Shown one piece after another: positions 7,993-15,929 of a DNA stretch of 64,000 nt (position 1 is its first letter; every line of letters begins with the position of its first letter). A program made the translations under genes and the position numbers. The DNA comes from an uncultured Oscillospiraceae bacterium. Its GTDB lineage: Bacteria > Bacillota > Clostridia > Oscillospirales > Oscillospiraceae. The stretch lies in contig CAKTVG010000008.1 of assembly GCA_934622035.1 (NCBI GenBank), forward strand, positions 1 through 64,000. The letters are read 5' to 3'. The notes under the pieces were generated by a model. It did not search any database and was not told the DNA's origin. It saw nothing but the letters and a program-made list of their open reading frames with translations.

Positions 7993-8864
7993 TGGCGAAC
8001 GGTATTCTGATTGTAGACAAGCCCGCCGGCTGGACCTCGCAGGACGTCGTGGCCAAGCTGCGCGGCGTGTTTCATGAAAAGCGCATCGGCCATGGCGGAA
8101 CGCTCGACCCCATGGCGACGGGCGTCCTGCCGGTGTTTGTAGGGCGGGCGACGCGCGCCGTGGAGTTTTTTGAGCACGCGGACAAGACCTATCTTGCCGC
8201 GCTGCGCCCCGGCATCGTCACCGACACGCAGGACAGCACGGGAACCGTGCTGGAGCACCGTGAGGCACAGGTGACGGAGACGCAGCTTGCGGCGGTTCTG
8301 CCGCAGTTCCTCGGCCCGCAGGAGCAGCTCCCGCCGATGTATTCCGCCGTCAAGATCGGCGGGAAAAAGCTCTATGAGCTGGCGCGCGCGGGAAAAGAGG
8401 TCGAGCGCAGGCCGCGCGGTATCACGATTTTCTCTCTCGACCTGTGCGGCCGGGAGGAAGAAGACTTCCTCCTGCGGGTGCACTGCTCCAAGGGCACCTA
8501 TGTGCGCACGCTCTGCCACGACATCGGCGCGGCGCTGGGCTGCGGCGCGTGCATGTCCGCGCTGCGGCGCGTGCAGGCGGGCGCGTATGAGATTACGCAG
8601 GCCGTCCCGCTGGAAGAGATTGTGTACGAGGCGGCGCCGGAGCGCCTGCTTCTGCCGGTGGATTCGCTCTTTGCCGGGCTGCCTGCGCTGACGCTCGCGC
8701 CCTGGCAGGAGAAGAAGTGCCGCAACGGCGCGGCCTTTGCCGCAGAGATTTCCGGCGGCAAATGGAGACTCTATGCGCCTTCGGGCGAATTTCTGGCGCT
8801 GGGCGAGGCAAGCGGCGGCACGGTTCGCACGGTCAAGAGCTTTTTTGAGGTGACAAAGGGATGA
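7992..8864 (+). CDS. truB: tRNA pseudouridine(55) synthase
   Basis: A 290-residue TruB. The N-terminus has GILIVDKPAGWTSQDVV and the catalytic motif HGGTLDPMATGVLPV, with the catalytic Asp near residue 39. YLAALRPGIVTDTQD, PPMYSAVKIGGKKLYELAR and KGTYVRTLCHDIG follow, all diagnostic. It makes pseudouridine 55 in the T-loop of tRNAs. The start overlaps the nrnA stop, and the ribF ATG overlaps its stop (ATGA). Confidence 0.97.
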   Translation: MANGILIVDKPAGWTSQDVVAKLRGVFHEKRIGHGGTLDPMATGVLPVFVGRATRAVEFFEHADKTYLAALRPGIVTDTQDSTGTVLEHREAQVTETQLAAVLPQFLGPQEQLPPMYSAVKIGGKKLYELARAGKEVERRPRGITIFSLDLCGREEEDFLLRVHCSKGTYVRTLCHDIGAALGCGACMSALRRVQAGAYEITQAVPLEEIVYEAAPERLLLPVDSLFAGLPALTLAPWQEKKCRNGAAFAAEISGGKWRLYAPSGEFLALGEASGGTVRTVKSFFEVTKG

Positions 8865-9781
8865 AAAAAGATGCTTGCACTCTTGCACTGGGCTTTTTCG
8901 ACGGCGTCCATCTTGGCCACGGTGCACTGCTGAAGCGCACACGCTTACTTGCAGACCGCCTCGGCGTCCCGGCGGCGGCTCTGACCTTCGATACCCACCC
9001 GGATACGCTCGTGTCCGGCGCCGACGTTCCCCTGATTAATACGCCGGAGGACAGAGAGTGGCTCCTGCGTGAGCGCTACGGGATAGATAAAATATTTACA
9101 TTGCATTTTGATTGGGAAACCATGCGTCAGCCCTGGCAGGAATTTGCCGAGCTGCGGCTGCTGGGCGAGTATCACGCGGCCCATCTGGTCTGCGGCGAGG
9201 ACTTCCGCTTCGGCGACCGAGGCGAGGGAACACCGCGCTGTCTGGAGGCCTTCTGCGTGCCGCGCGGCGCGGGCTGTGACTGTATTGCCCAGGTCTGCAT
9301 GGACGGCGCGCCGGTTTCCTCCACACGCATCCGCAGTCTGCTGACCGCTGGCGAAATGCGCGAGGCGGTGCGTCTGCTGGGCCATCCGCATATCCTTTCC
9401 GGAACGGTGGTTGGCGGCAGAAGGCTTGGACGGACGATCGGCATCCCGACGGCCAATCTGCATCTGCCGGACGGCGTCCTGCCGCCGCGCTTCGGCGTTT
9501 ATGCGGCGCTGGCCTGCTTTGATGGTGCGGCGCATCCGGCGGTGGTGAACATCGGCACCCGCCCGACCGTGGACGGAAAGCACGTCACCGTGGAGCCGTG
9601 GCTTCTGGATTATGACGGCGATTTGTACGGCAGACGCCTGCGGCTGGAATTCTATGAATTCCTGCGCCCGGAGCAGAAGTTCTCCTCATTGGAGGATCTG
9701 CGGCAGGAGGTGCTGCACAACGCGGCGCAGACGCGCGAATACTTTGAAAAAACGGGAATCTCCGGAGAATTCCTGCGATAA
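8861..9781 (+). CDS. ribF: Bifunctional riboflavin kinase / FMN adenylyltransferase
   Basis: A 306-residue RibF that makes FMN and FAD. The N-terminal nucleotidyltransferase domain has ALGFFDGVHLGHGALL and the VCGEDFRFG and SSTRIRSLLTAGEM segments. The C-terminal kinase domain has the GRTIGIPTANLHLPDG block, NIGTRPTVDG and LEFYEFLRPEQKF. Its position after truB is the usual Firmicutes arrangement. The start overlaps truB by 4 bases. Confidence 0.96.
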   Translation: MKKDACTLALGFFDGVHLGHGALLKRTRLLADRLGVPAAALTFDTHPDTLVSGADVPLINTPEDREWLLRERYGIDKIFTLHFDWETMRQPWQEFAELRLLGEYHAAHLVCGEDFRFGDRGEGTPRCLEAFCVPRGAGCDCIAQVCMDGAPVSSTRIRSLLTAGEMREAVRLLGHPHILSGTVVGGRRLGRTIGIPTANLHLPDGVLPPRFGVYAALACFDGAAHPAVVNIGTRPTVDGKHVTVEPWLLDYDGDLYGRRLRLEFYEFLRPEQKFSSLEDLRQEVLHNAAQTREYFEKTGISGEFLR

Positions 9782-9800
9782 TGACACAACGGAAGGCAGC

Positions 9801-10679
9801 ATGAAAGAGAAATACGCTGTATTTACAATGGATGTCGAGGAATTTGCAGACACGGAGTGCGTGGCAAATTCCGGACAAGCCATTTCTCAGACGATGTTGG
9901 ATGGGCTGGATGAATATATCCGCCTGCTGGAAAAATACGATATCCGCGCGACGATGTTCACTCTGTGCAGCACGGCTGCCGCGGCGAAGGAGCAGCTCCT
10001 GCGCCATGTGGACAACGGTCACTGCATTGCCCTGCACGGCCTGGAGCATGTGCCGCCGCGCAGCATGAGCGACGAACGCTTCCTGCGCGAGACGCGGGAG
10101 GCAAAGCGCCGTCTTGAGGCGCTGCTTCAGATGCCGGTCACGGGCTACCGCGCTCCCTGCTTCAGTCTGGACGGGCGAAAGCTTGATATTCTGCGGCGGC
10201 TTGGCTTTCAATACGATTCCAGCCGCATGGACTTTTCTCCTGCGCGCCACACCGGACGCATGGACATGAGCGGCTTTCAGGAGCTGCGGCGCGGCGTGTT
10301 CCGGCGCGACGGCTTTTTTGAGTTTGGCCTTTCCTGCCAGAGGCTGGCGGGGAAAAACTATCCCATCTCCGGCGGCGGCTACGTCCGGCTGGCGCATTGG
10401 AGCTTTATCATGCCGCTGATCCACAGCTATCTGCGGGAAAGCGACTATTATGTGTTCTATCTGCACCCGTTCGAGCTGTCCCGGCAGAAGCTGCCTTCGA
10501 TCCGGCACCTCAAGCCCTATGACCGCTATTACCTCAGCCATGGGCGGAATACCTACCGGATGAAAATCGAGACGATCATCCGCATGCTCAAGGCCTGCGG
10601 CTATCGCTTTGTGACCTTTGACGAATTGACGAGCCTCTTGACTGCACGAAAGGAGACGGAAAATGGACTGGCTGTTTAG
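9801..10679 (+). CDS. Polysaccharide deacetylase family protein (NodB domain), no signal peptide
   Basis: A 292-residue NodB-fold hydrolase. The metal-binding Asp pair is in FTMDVEEFADTE near residue 8, the His motif is HGLEHVPPRSM near residue 74, and the catalytic Arg region is TGYRAPCFSLD. The C-terminal part (YYVFYLHPFEL, SLPSIRHLKPYDRYY-like) resembles exopolysaccharide-associated deacetylases with a DUF3473-like tail. Unusually, it begins almost at the first catalytic motif with no signal peptide or anchor, which suggests cytosolic action on a lipid-linked or soluble sugar. It lies 19 bases after ribF and may be the last gene of that transcript together with the DUF2500 gene. Confidence 0.85.
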   Translation: MKEKYAVFTMDVEEFADTECVANSGQAISQTMLDGLDEYIRLLEKYDIRATMFTLCSTAAAAKEQLLRHVDNGHCIALHGLEHVPPRSMSDERFLRETREAKRRLEALLQMPVTGYRAPCFSLDGRKLDILRRLGFQYDSSRMDFSPARHTGRMDMSGFQELRRGVFRRDGFFEFGLSCQRLAGKNYPISGGGYVRLAHWSFIMPLIHSYLRESDYYVFYLHPFELSRQKLPSIRHLKPYDRYYLSHGRNTYRMKIETIIRMLKACGYRFVTFDELTSLLTARKETENGLAV

Positions 10680-11013
10680 CGTTTTTCCCGTGATGTTTGT
10701 TGTTGTTTTCTTGACCTTCTTTATCATCTTCGTGTCCACCCTGCTGACGGGCCTGGCGCGCAGAAAGAAGGACAACGAATCGCCGCGGCTGACGGTCCCG
10801 GCGGTGGTCGTTTCGCGCCGCACGGAGTACCACAGCAATGCAGCGCAGCAGTCCACGATGGGCCGGACAAGCTACTATGCCACCTTCCAGGTGGAGAGCG
10901 GCGACCGGATGGAGTTTTCCATGACCGGGCCGGAGTACGGCATGCTCGCCGAGGGCGACCGTGGCCGACTCAGCTTTCAGGGCACGCGCTATCTCGGCTT
11001 TGTCAGGGACTGA
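10663..11013 (+). CDS. DUF2500 family membrane-anchored protein
   Basis: A 116-residue protein with an N-terminal membrane helix (about residues 5-28), a basic stretch ARRKKD, and a soluble domain with VVVSRRTEYHSN and TSYYATFQVESGDRMEFSM. This matches the DUF2500 layout, where the domain is often written as YxATFE...R.EF. Its function is unknown. The ATG lies within the last codons of the deacetylase gene (17-base overlap), so the two are likely coupled. Confidence 0.82.
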   Translation: MDWLFSVFPVMFVVVFLTFFIIFVSTLLTGLARRKKDNESPRLTVPAVVVSRRTEYHSNAAQQSTMGRTSYYATFQVESGDRMEFSMTGPEYGMLAEGDRGRLSFQGTRYLGFVRD

Positions 11014-11023
11014 ATATCAGACT

Positions 11024-11052
11024 CCGGTACGAACCGTACCGGGGCTGTTTGC
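11024..11052 (+). terminator. Weak terminator after the DUF2500 gene
   Basis: An 8-bp stem (11024-11031 with 11035-11042) with a 3-base loop and a loose T-rich tail. Confidence 0.4.
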
Positions 11053-11070
11053 TTATTTGGAGGAAAGAAA

Positions 11071-11544
11071 ATGAATTTGACGGTACGATATGCAAAACAG
11101 GAGGAGCTGCCGCGCGTCAATGTGCTGCGGCAGCAGGTGAGCGAGCTGCACGCGCAGGGAAGACCGGACGTCTTCCGCCTTGGCTTTTGCGAGGAGCTGC
11201 GGCAGCGAATCAACGACTTCTTTGCCGCGCCGGAGTATGACGTGATCGTCGCCTGCCTGGATGGGACGGTCTGCGGCTTTGCCGTTGTGCAGTACGTTGA
11301 ACGCCCGGAATCCGCTTATCAGTGCGCCCGGCGCTTTTATCACATTGAGGAATTCGGCGTGGACCCGGCCTTCCGCCGCCGCGGCGTGGGAACGGCGCTG
11401 CTTGATTTTTGCAGAGGCGAGGCGCGGCGTCGGGGCTTTGCGCGGCTGGAGCTGGATGTCTGGAGCTTCAATGAGGCGGCACAGCGGTTTTACGCGTCAG
11501 CTGGATTCCGCCCGTACCGCTGCCTTCTGGAATCGGACGTCTGA
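11071..11544 (+). CDS. GNAT family N-acetyltransferase
   Basis: A 157-residue acetyltransferase of the RimI-like type. The acetyl-CoA binding loop reads FRRRGVGTALLDF after VDPA, followed by a helix and the LELDVWSFNEAAQRFYASAGF block typical of GNAT motif B. The N-terminus MNLTVRYAKQEELPRVNVLR is typical of the fold. The substrate cannot be told from sequence. GGAGG lies 8 bases before the ATG. The gene is probably monocistronic, between a weak terminator and the htrA promoter. Confidence 0.88.
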   Translation: MNLTVRYAKQEELPRVNVLRQQVSELHAQGRPDVFRLGFCEELRQRINDFFAAPEYDVIVACLDGTVCGFAVVQYVERPESAYQCARRFYHIEEFGVDPAFRRRGVGTALLDFCRGEARRRGFARLELDVWSFNEAAQRFYASAGFRPYRCLLESDV

Positions 11545-11594
11545 TCGCGGTCTTAGAAGAGATTTCTGATTGTTTATGATTCGTTTTCCGGGAC

Positions 11595-11626
11595 GTCACA
11601 CTTTGGTAACATCCCGGCCTTAAGAT
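11595..11626 (+). promoter_or_regulatory. Putative response-regulator boxes and -10 of htrA
   Basis: GTCAC (11595-11599) and GTAAC (11606-11610) are spaced 11 bases apart, followed after exactly 10 bases by TAAGAT (11621-11626). No -35 is present, which suggests an activator-dependent promoter. The same geometry occurs before the ABC transporter at 23541-23572. Confidence 0.55.
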
Positions 11627-11664
11627 GAAACCATCAAAAGCAAACAACCAAGGAGCTGAACGAA

Positions 11665-13104
11665 ATGAACGAAGAGTATCAGAACTTTGAGAATAATCAG
11701 GAAAATCCTGAAAGCCAGCAGTACACCAACAATCCCGAACCGCAGTATACGCCAAATCCCGAACCGCAGTACGGCGCCGAACAGAACACCGCCTATTCCG
11801 GCGTGTGGCAGGCGCCCTCCTATCAGGCTCCGCAGCAGTCGGCTCCCAGAAAGCCGAAGAAAAAGCACTGGGGCGTACGCGTTGCAGTCGTCGCCCTGTG
11901 CTGTGCCCTCGTCGGCAGCGCGGCAGGCGGCGCGATCGTCGGAGGCGTGATGTACAATATGTACAATAACGATACCGCAAACGACGGCCATACCACCATC
12001 AGCCAGCCGCCAACGCCCACCGAGGCTCCGACCTCGCAGGTTGTGCATACGCGCAGCGATTCCTCGCAGTACACCCCCGCAGAGATCTATGAAAAGTACG
12101 TCGCAGCCGTGGTGAGCATCTCCAACGAATCGACGTCCACCAACGTCTTCGGCCAGACGACCTCCTCGGCCAGCTCCGGCACCGGCTTCGTCATCTCCTC
12201 CGACGGCGAGATCCTGACGAACTACCACGTAGTCAAGAACGCCACCAAGCTGACCGTCACGATGAACAGCGGCGAAAGCTATAACGCCACAGTCATCGGC
12301 TACGAGGAAGACAGCGATGTTGCACTCATCAAGATCGATGCACAGAATCTGACCACCGTGCAGCTGGGCAAATCCTCTGAGCTGCGCGTCGGCGACGAGG
12401 TTGCCGCCATCGGCAACCCGCTCGGTGAACTGACCAACACCATGACGGTCGGCTATGTCAGTGCCCTCGACCGTTATATCAATACCGACGGCAGCCCCAT
12501 CAACATGATGCAGATCGATGCCGCCATCAACTCCGGTAACTCCGGCGGCCCGCTGTTTGACATGTACGGCAACGTTGTTGGCATTACCACCGCGAAGTAC
12601 TCCGGCACGACCAATTCCGGCACGACCATCGAGGGTATCGGCTTCGCCATCCCGATCGACGACGTGACGAGCATCCTTGACGATCTGCGGACGAACGGCC
12701 GCGTGACGAACCGCGCCTACATCGGCATTACCGCACGCAGCGTCTCCCAGACCGACGCGGAGAAGTTCGGCTTCCCCCTTGGCGCACTGGTTGACTCCGT
12801 AGAGGACGGCGGCGCAGGCGCGCAGGCCGGTCTGAAGCGCTACGATATCATCACTGCCATCGACAGCAAGTCCATCACCTCTCTGGACGACCTTTCCGCG
12901 GCGCTGAAGTCCTATCGCGCAGGCGATCAGGCGACGCTGACGGTCTACCGTTCCGGCCAGAGCGTGAGCGTGACGCTGACCTTTGGCGAGAAGCCCGCTA
13001 CCACGCAGACGGACACTACACAGCAGGAACAGCAGGGACAGCAGCCGTCCGAGAGCGACGACAGCCAGAGCGGCTGGAGCTTCCCGTGGAACATGCTTCC
13101 GTAA
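11665..13104 (+). CDS. htrA: HtrA/DegP-type membrane-anchored serine protease with PDZ domain
   Basis: A 479-residue envelope quality-control protease. A cytoplasmic, Asn/Gln/Pro-rich N-terminus holds a short NPEPQY tandem repeat. One membrane helix (about 71-98) places the protease outside the cell. The catalytic triad is His188 (TNYHVV), Asp218 (DSDVAL) and Ser293 (GNSGGPLF), and the PDZ domain spans about 350-440 (GALVDSVEDGGAGAQAGLK). The C-terminus is Gln/Ser-rich. The gene has its own promoter and a strong terminator. It probably degrades misfolded exported proteins, and its promoter suggests stress control. Confidence 0.95.
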   Translation: MNEEYQNFENNQENPESQQYTNNPEPQYTPNPEPQYGAEQNTAYSGVWQAPSYQAPQQSAPRKPKKKHWGVRVAVVALCCALVGSAAGGAIVGGVMYNMYNNDTANDGHTTISQPPTPTEAPTSQVVHTRSDSSQYTPAEIYEKYVAAVVSISNESTSTNVFGQTTSSASSGTGFVISSDGEILTNYHVVKNATKLTVTMNSGESYNATVIGYEEDSDVALIKIDAQNLTTVQLGKSSELRVGDEVAAIGNPLGELTNTMTVGYVSALDRYINTDGSPINMMQIDAAINSGNSGGPLFDMYGNVVGITTAKYSGTTNSGTTIEGIGFAIPIDDVTSILDDLRTNGRVTNRAYIGITARSVSQTDAEKFGFPLGALVDSVEDGGAGAQAGLKRYDIITAIDSKSITSLDDLSAALKSYRAGDQATLTVYRSGQSVSVTLTFGEKPATTQTDTTQQEQQGQQPSESDDSQSGWSFPWNMLP

Positions 13105-13195
13105 AACGGTGCTGCTGCCGGACTGACTCGAAAGGCAGTTTCCAAAAGCCAATTCCGTGATTTTTCATGTTTTTCTTCCTTTTTCCCCCTTCTCA

Positions 13196-13240
13196 GATCC
13201 GCGCACAGGCCAAAAACCTGTGCGCGGATTCCTTTTTCCG
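13196..13240 (+). terminator. Terminator of htrA
   Basis: A 13-bp GC-rich stem (13197-13209 with 13217-13229) with an A-rich loop, followed by TCCTTTTTCC. Confidence 0.8.
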
Positions 13241-13289
13241 ACGGCGTACGCCTGCCGGACTTTTTTTGTTTTGATGTAAATATTTTTCT

Positions 13290-13316
13290 GAGATACCTTG
13301 ACAGGCGAGGTATCTC
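13290..13316. promoter_or_regulatory. Perfect palindromic operator over the padR promoter
   Basis: GAGATACCT (13290-13298) and AGGTATCTC (13308-13316) form a perfect 9-bp inverted repeat around 9 bases. It covers the -35 and the first half of the spacer, as expected for autorepression by the PadR protein encoded downstream. Confidence 0.75.
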
Positions 13317-13326
13317 GTGCTATACT
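13298..13326 (+). promoter_or_regulatory. Sigma-A promoter of the padR operon
   Basis: TTGACA (13298-13303), a 17-base spacer and TATACT (13321-13326), overlapped by the palindromic operator. Confidence 0.85.
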
Positions 13327-13391
13327 AGGCGCACGTTAGGGAGGCGCGGAAGAATCCAGCCTTCCTGAAAAATCAGGCAGGAGGTGTGCAG

Positions 13392-13739
13392 ATGTTGATT
13401 GCAGCGGACCTGATACGCGGCCACACGGAGACCATCATCCTGGCGCAGCTGATGAAGCACGACAGCTATGGCTATGAGATCAATAAAACGATCCGGTCGC
13501 TCTCGCAGGAGCGGTATGAGCTGAAGGAAGCGACGCTCTACACCGCCTTCAAGCGCCTGGAGGAAACGGGACAGATCGTTTCCTACTGGGGCCAGGAGGC
13601 GACCGGCGCGCGGCGGCGCTATTACCGCATTACCGAGGCGGGCCGCGCGGCCTATTACCAGCAGGTTCAGACCTGGGAGGCCGCGAAGGTGATTATCGAC
13701 AGGCTGATTGAATTGGAGGGAAAGGAACATGCGCAATAA
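13392..13739 (+). CDS. PadR family transcriptional repressor
   Basis: A 115-residue winged-helix regulator with the PadR hallmarks LAQLMKHDSYGYEINKTI, the recognition-helix region ELKEATLYTAFKRLEETGQI, and a wing followed by YYRITEAGRAAY. The ATG at 13392 sits 7 bases after AGGAGG; an in-frame GTG at 13386 is too close to the ribosome site. PadR genes are often paired with HAAS-domain and DUF4097 membrane proteins, as here, and the group is linked to envelope stress. The start of the next gene lies inside this gene. Confidence 0.92.
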   Translation: MLIAADLIRGHTETIILAQLMKHDSYGYEINKTIRSLSQERYELKEATLYTAFKRLEETGQIVSYWGQEATGARRRYYRITEAGRAAYYQQVQTWEAAKVIIDRLIELEGKEHAQ

Positions 13740-14562
13740 ACTGATATGCTATGTCGAGGGGCTGTTTGAGGGCATTCCGGAAACACCGGAGGTCGTCCAG
13801 CTCCGGGAGGAGATTTTACAGAATACGCTCGACCGATTCGACGAGGAGTGCGCCAAGGGCGCGTCCGAGGCGGTGGCCTACAATGTCGCCGTGCTCGGCA
13901 TTGGCGACCCGGATGAGCTGCTTGCGGCCTACCGCAAGCCGAAAAAGGAGAAAAAGGTGTCCCGCCGCGTGATGGTGGCGATTGCAATCGCGCTGTACAT
14001 TCTGTGCGTCGTGCCGCCGATCATCGCAGACGCGCTGGGCGCGCCGGGCGGCGTGGGCGCCTCCCTGATGTTCCTGTTTGTCGCTGCGGCGACGGCGCTG
14101 CTGATCATCAGCGGCGGCAGACAGCGCGAGGAGGCGAATACCGCGGCGCCTGCCGCGCAGCCGCAGGAAACCGTAAAGGCCGCCGAGCCCTGCACTGGCG
14201 AGGCGCAGCCGCGCGTCTGGCGCGTCCTGCGTGCGGTGTTTACGCCGATCTACTGGGTTGCGGCGTCGCTGTACTGCATTCACCTTGGCTTTGCGAGCTA
14301 TTGGCACGTCTGCTGGATCGTGTTTGTGTTTGCGGCGGCCATCGGGGATGTAGTAACCGGCATCGTCTGGCTCTGCCGCGGGAAGCGCGGCCTGAAAAAG
14401 TGCATTTCGGGCGTGCTGCTGGTCACTGCCGCGATCGTCTATCTGAATCTGTCCTTCCTCACGCATGCATGGTGGATCACCTGGCTGGTTTTCCCGATCT
14501 ACGCGGCGCTGATGGGAGTGGTTGACGGCGTTTTCACGCTGATAAGAGGAGAAAAGCTATGA
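13729..14562 (+). CDS. HAAS/DUF1700-type membrane protein of a PadR envelope operon
   Basis: A 277-residue protein. Residues 1-75 form an alpha-helical domain (VEGLFEGIPETPEVVQLREE, then AYNVAVLGIGDPDELLAAY) resembling the HAAS/DUF1700 module that follows PadR in many Firmicutes. A basic segment and about six membrane helices in two groups follow, separated by an Ala/Glu-rich linker (about 135-160). The molecular function is unknown. It starts inside padR (11-base overlap), and its stop overlaps the next ATG (ATGA), so all three proteins are probably coupled. Confidence 0.8.
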   Translation: MRNKLICYVEGLFEGIPETPEVVQLREEILQNTLDRFDEECAKGASEAVAYNVAVLGIGDPDELLAAYRKPKKEKKVSRRVMVAIAIALYILCVVPPIIADALGAPGGVGASLMFLFVAAATALLIISGGRQREEANTAAPAAQPQETVKAAEPCTGEAQPRVWRVLRAVFTPIYWVAASLYCIHLGFASYWHVCWIVFVFAAAIGDVVTGIVWLCRGKRGLKKCISGVLLVTAAIVYLNLSFLTHAWWITWLVFPIYAALMGVVDGVFTLIRGEKL

Positions 14563-15494
14563 GAGGAAAAGCAATTGCAAAAATCGTGATCTGCTCCGTC
14601 GTGGCGGTGGTGCTGTGCAGCATTCTGGCGGCCAGCCTGCTGACGCAGAGCGTTTTCCATCCAGTGCTGCATTTTATGGATGGATTCGACATCAGCACCG
14701 GCGGCTCAACCTATACGGGCAGCTACCAGGTCGGCAGCATAAGCTTTGTGGGCGAGGTCAAAAAGCTTGACCTGGACTGGATCAACGGCTCGGTGACGGT
14801 TTGCGCCTACGAGGGCGATGAGATCGTCATTCAGGAACCGGAGCAGGAAAAGGATGCCGATCGCCTGCGCTGGAAGCTGGAAAACGGCACCCTGACGGTG
14901 CACGAATTCCGCAGCGGGCATGTGAGTCTCACGCAGAAGAGCAAGACGCTGGAGCTTCTGCTGCCTGCGAGTCAGGCAGCGAGCCTGACCGAGGTGAAGC
15001 TGGACGGCGTTTCCGCCACATTGCGGCTGGAAGATTTGAGCGCGGAGCGCTTTGAGCTGGACACGACCTCCGGCAGCATCACGCTGAAAAACTGTACCGG
15101 CGGCAAGCTGGATGTGGATGCGGTCAGCGGCGGCTGCACCGTGGAGGATTCGGAGATCGGTCAGTGCAGCATTGACACGACCTCCGGCGAGGTTCGCCTG
15201 GCGGGCGTGTTTGAGAGCGTTGAAATCGACGGCGTCTCCGCCGGAATGCAGATCGAGGCGACGTCTGCGCTGAAGACGCTGGAGATCGACACCGTCAGCG
15301 GCGGCTGCAAGCTGCGCCTGCCCGCCGACGCCGGCTTTACCCTGAAGTGCGACAGCGCCAGCGGCTCGGCCAGAGTCAACGGCTTTGAGAATCTGCGCAT
15401 CGACGGCAGCAGATATCTCTGCGGCGATGCCTCCGCAGAATACGAATTCAGCAGCATCAGCGGCAGTCTGACCGCCGAGGCGTATGTGAAGTAA
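14559..15494 (+). CDS. DUF4097 family membrane-anchored beta-strand repeat protein
   Basis: A 311-residue protein with an N-terminal membrane helix (about 7-30) and an exported domain of repeating short strands. The motifs VSATLRLEDLSAERFELDTT, TVSGGC and TSGEVRLAGV recur about every 20-25 residues, as in the DUF4097 / putative adhesin family related to LiaX-type envelope sensors. It is the last gene of the padR operon. By analogy it may monitor or buffer cell-envelope stress; that role is inferred. Confidence 0.82.
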   Translation: MRGKAIAKIVICSVVAVVLCSILAASLLTQSVFHPVLHFMDGFDISTGGSTYTGSYQVGSISFVGEVKKLDLDWINGSVTVCAYEGDEIVIQEPEQEKDADRLRWKLENGTLTVHEFRSGHVSLTQKSKTLELLLPASQAASLTEVKLDGVSATLRLEDLSAERFELDTTSGSITLKNCTGGKLDVDAVSGGCTVEDSEIGQCSIDTTSGEVRLAGVFESVEIDGVSAGMQIEATSALKTLEIDTVSGGCKLRLPADAGFTLKCDSASGSARVNGFENLRIDGSRYLCGDASAEYEFSSISGSLTAEAYVK

Positions 15495-15517
15495 GCGCGG
15501 TTTTACAGGAAAGGTGC

Positions 15518-15575
15518 GTGGGGACGGGCTTCCCGTCCCGCGTGTAGGCATTCACAAATCTGCGATTGCCTGCAA
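15518..15575 (-). repeat. Intergenic palindromic repeat, copy A
   Basis: On the minus strand it reads TGCAGGCAATCGCAGATTTG and continues into a GGGACGGG...CCCGTCCC hairpin, matching copies at 18909-18986 and 35246-35332 in the same order. A further partial copy (GCCCGGTGCAGGCAG on the minus strand) lies at 15665-15690. Confidence 0.7.
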
Positions 15576-15684
15576 TGATTTGCTGACGCGGCAGCGCCCC
15601 TGCCTCCTTCAGTCAGCTTTGCTGACAGCTCCCTCGTCAGAGGGAGCCAAGCGCCTGACCGCATATTTGCAACTGCCTGCACCG

Positions 15685-15756
15685 GGCACGGCACGCCGTG
15701 TCCCTACGGATATGCCGAAAATTAGAATTCGCCGTAGGGCCACGGCGTGCCGTGGC
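15685..15756. repeat. Long imperfect inverted repeat
   Basis: The arm at 15685-15709 and the arm at 15732-15756 are near-perfect reverse complements over about 25 bases, each with a nested palindrome CACGGCACGCCGTG. They could form a long hairpin in DNA or RNA. This resembles a degraded mobile palindromic element without a coding part. Confidence 0.65.
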
Positions 15757-15879
15757 CGTGCGTTGGAACGCACAAATTCCATACACATCATCGAAATAAC
15801 GTTTCCGTAGCGCAGGGGCGCGGCAGAGCCACGCCCCTGCGGTGGGTTCTGATTTTCAGCGTGCCAACTGCATAAAGCA

Positions 15880-15915
15880 ACCGCCCCTGCGCCGGAACTC
15901 CGGCGCAGGGGCGGT
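15880..15915 (-). terminator. Terminator hairpin after pepF
   Basis: A 16-bp perfect GC-rich stem (15880-15895 with 15900-15915) with an AACT loop, 14 bases past the pepF stop. The T tract on the minus strand is short, so strength is uncertain. Confidence 0.6.
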
Positions 15916-15929
15916 GCTGCATTCATGAA

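Larger units (their letters stand above)
15495..15929. other. Gene-free intergenic region packed with palindromic repeats
   Basis: This 435-base region between convergent operons holds no convincing gene. It contains a copy of the intergenic repeat (15518-15575), a GGCTCCCTC-type short hairpin near 15633-15652, a long inverted repeat (15685-15756), another GC-rich hairpin near 15812-15840 and the pepF terminator (15880-15915). Short ORFs here are made of repeat sequence. Confidence 0.7.

Noticed and set aside
15514..15810. 98-codon frame in the intergenic region
   Set aside because: It consists of palindromic repeat sequence and has no start signals.
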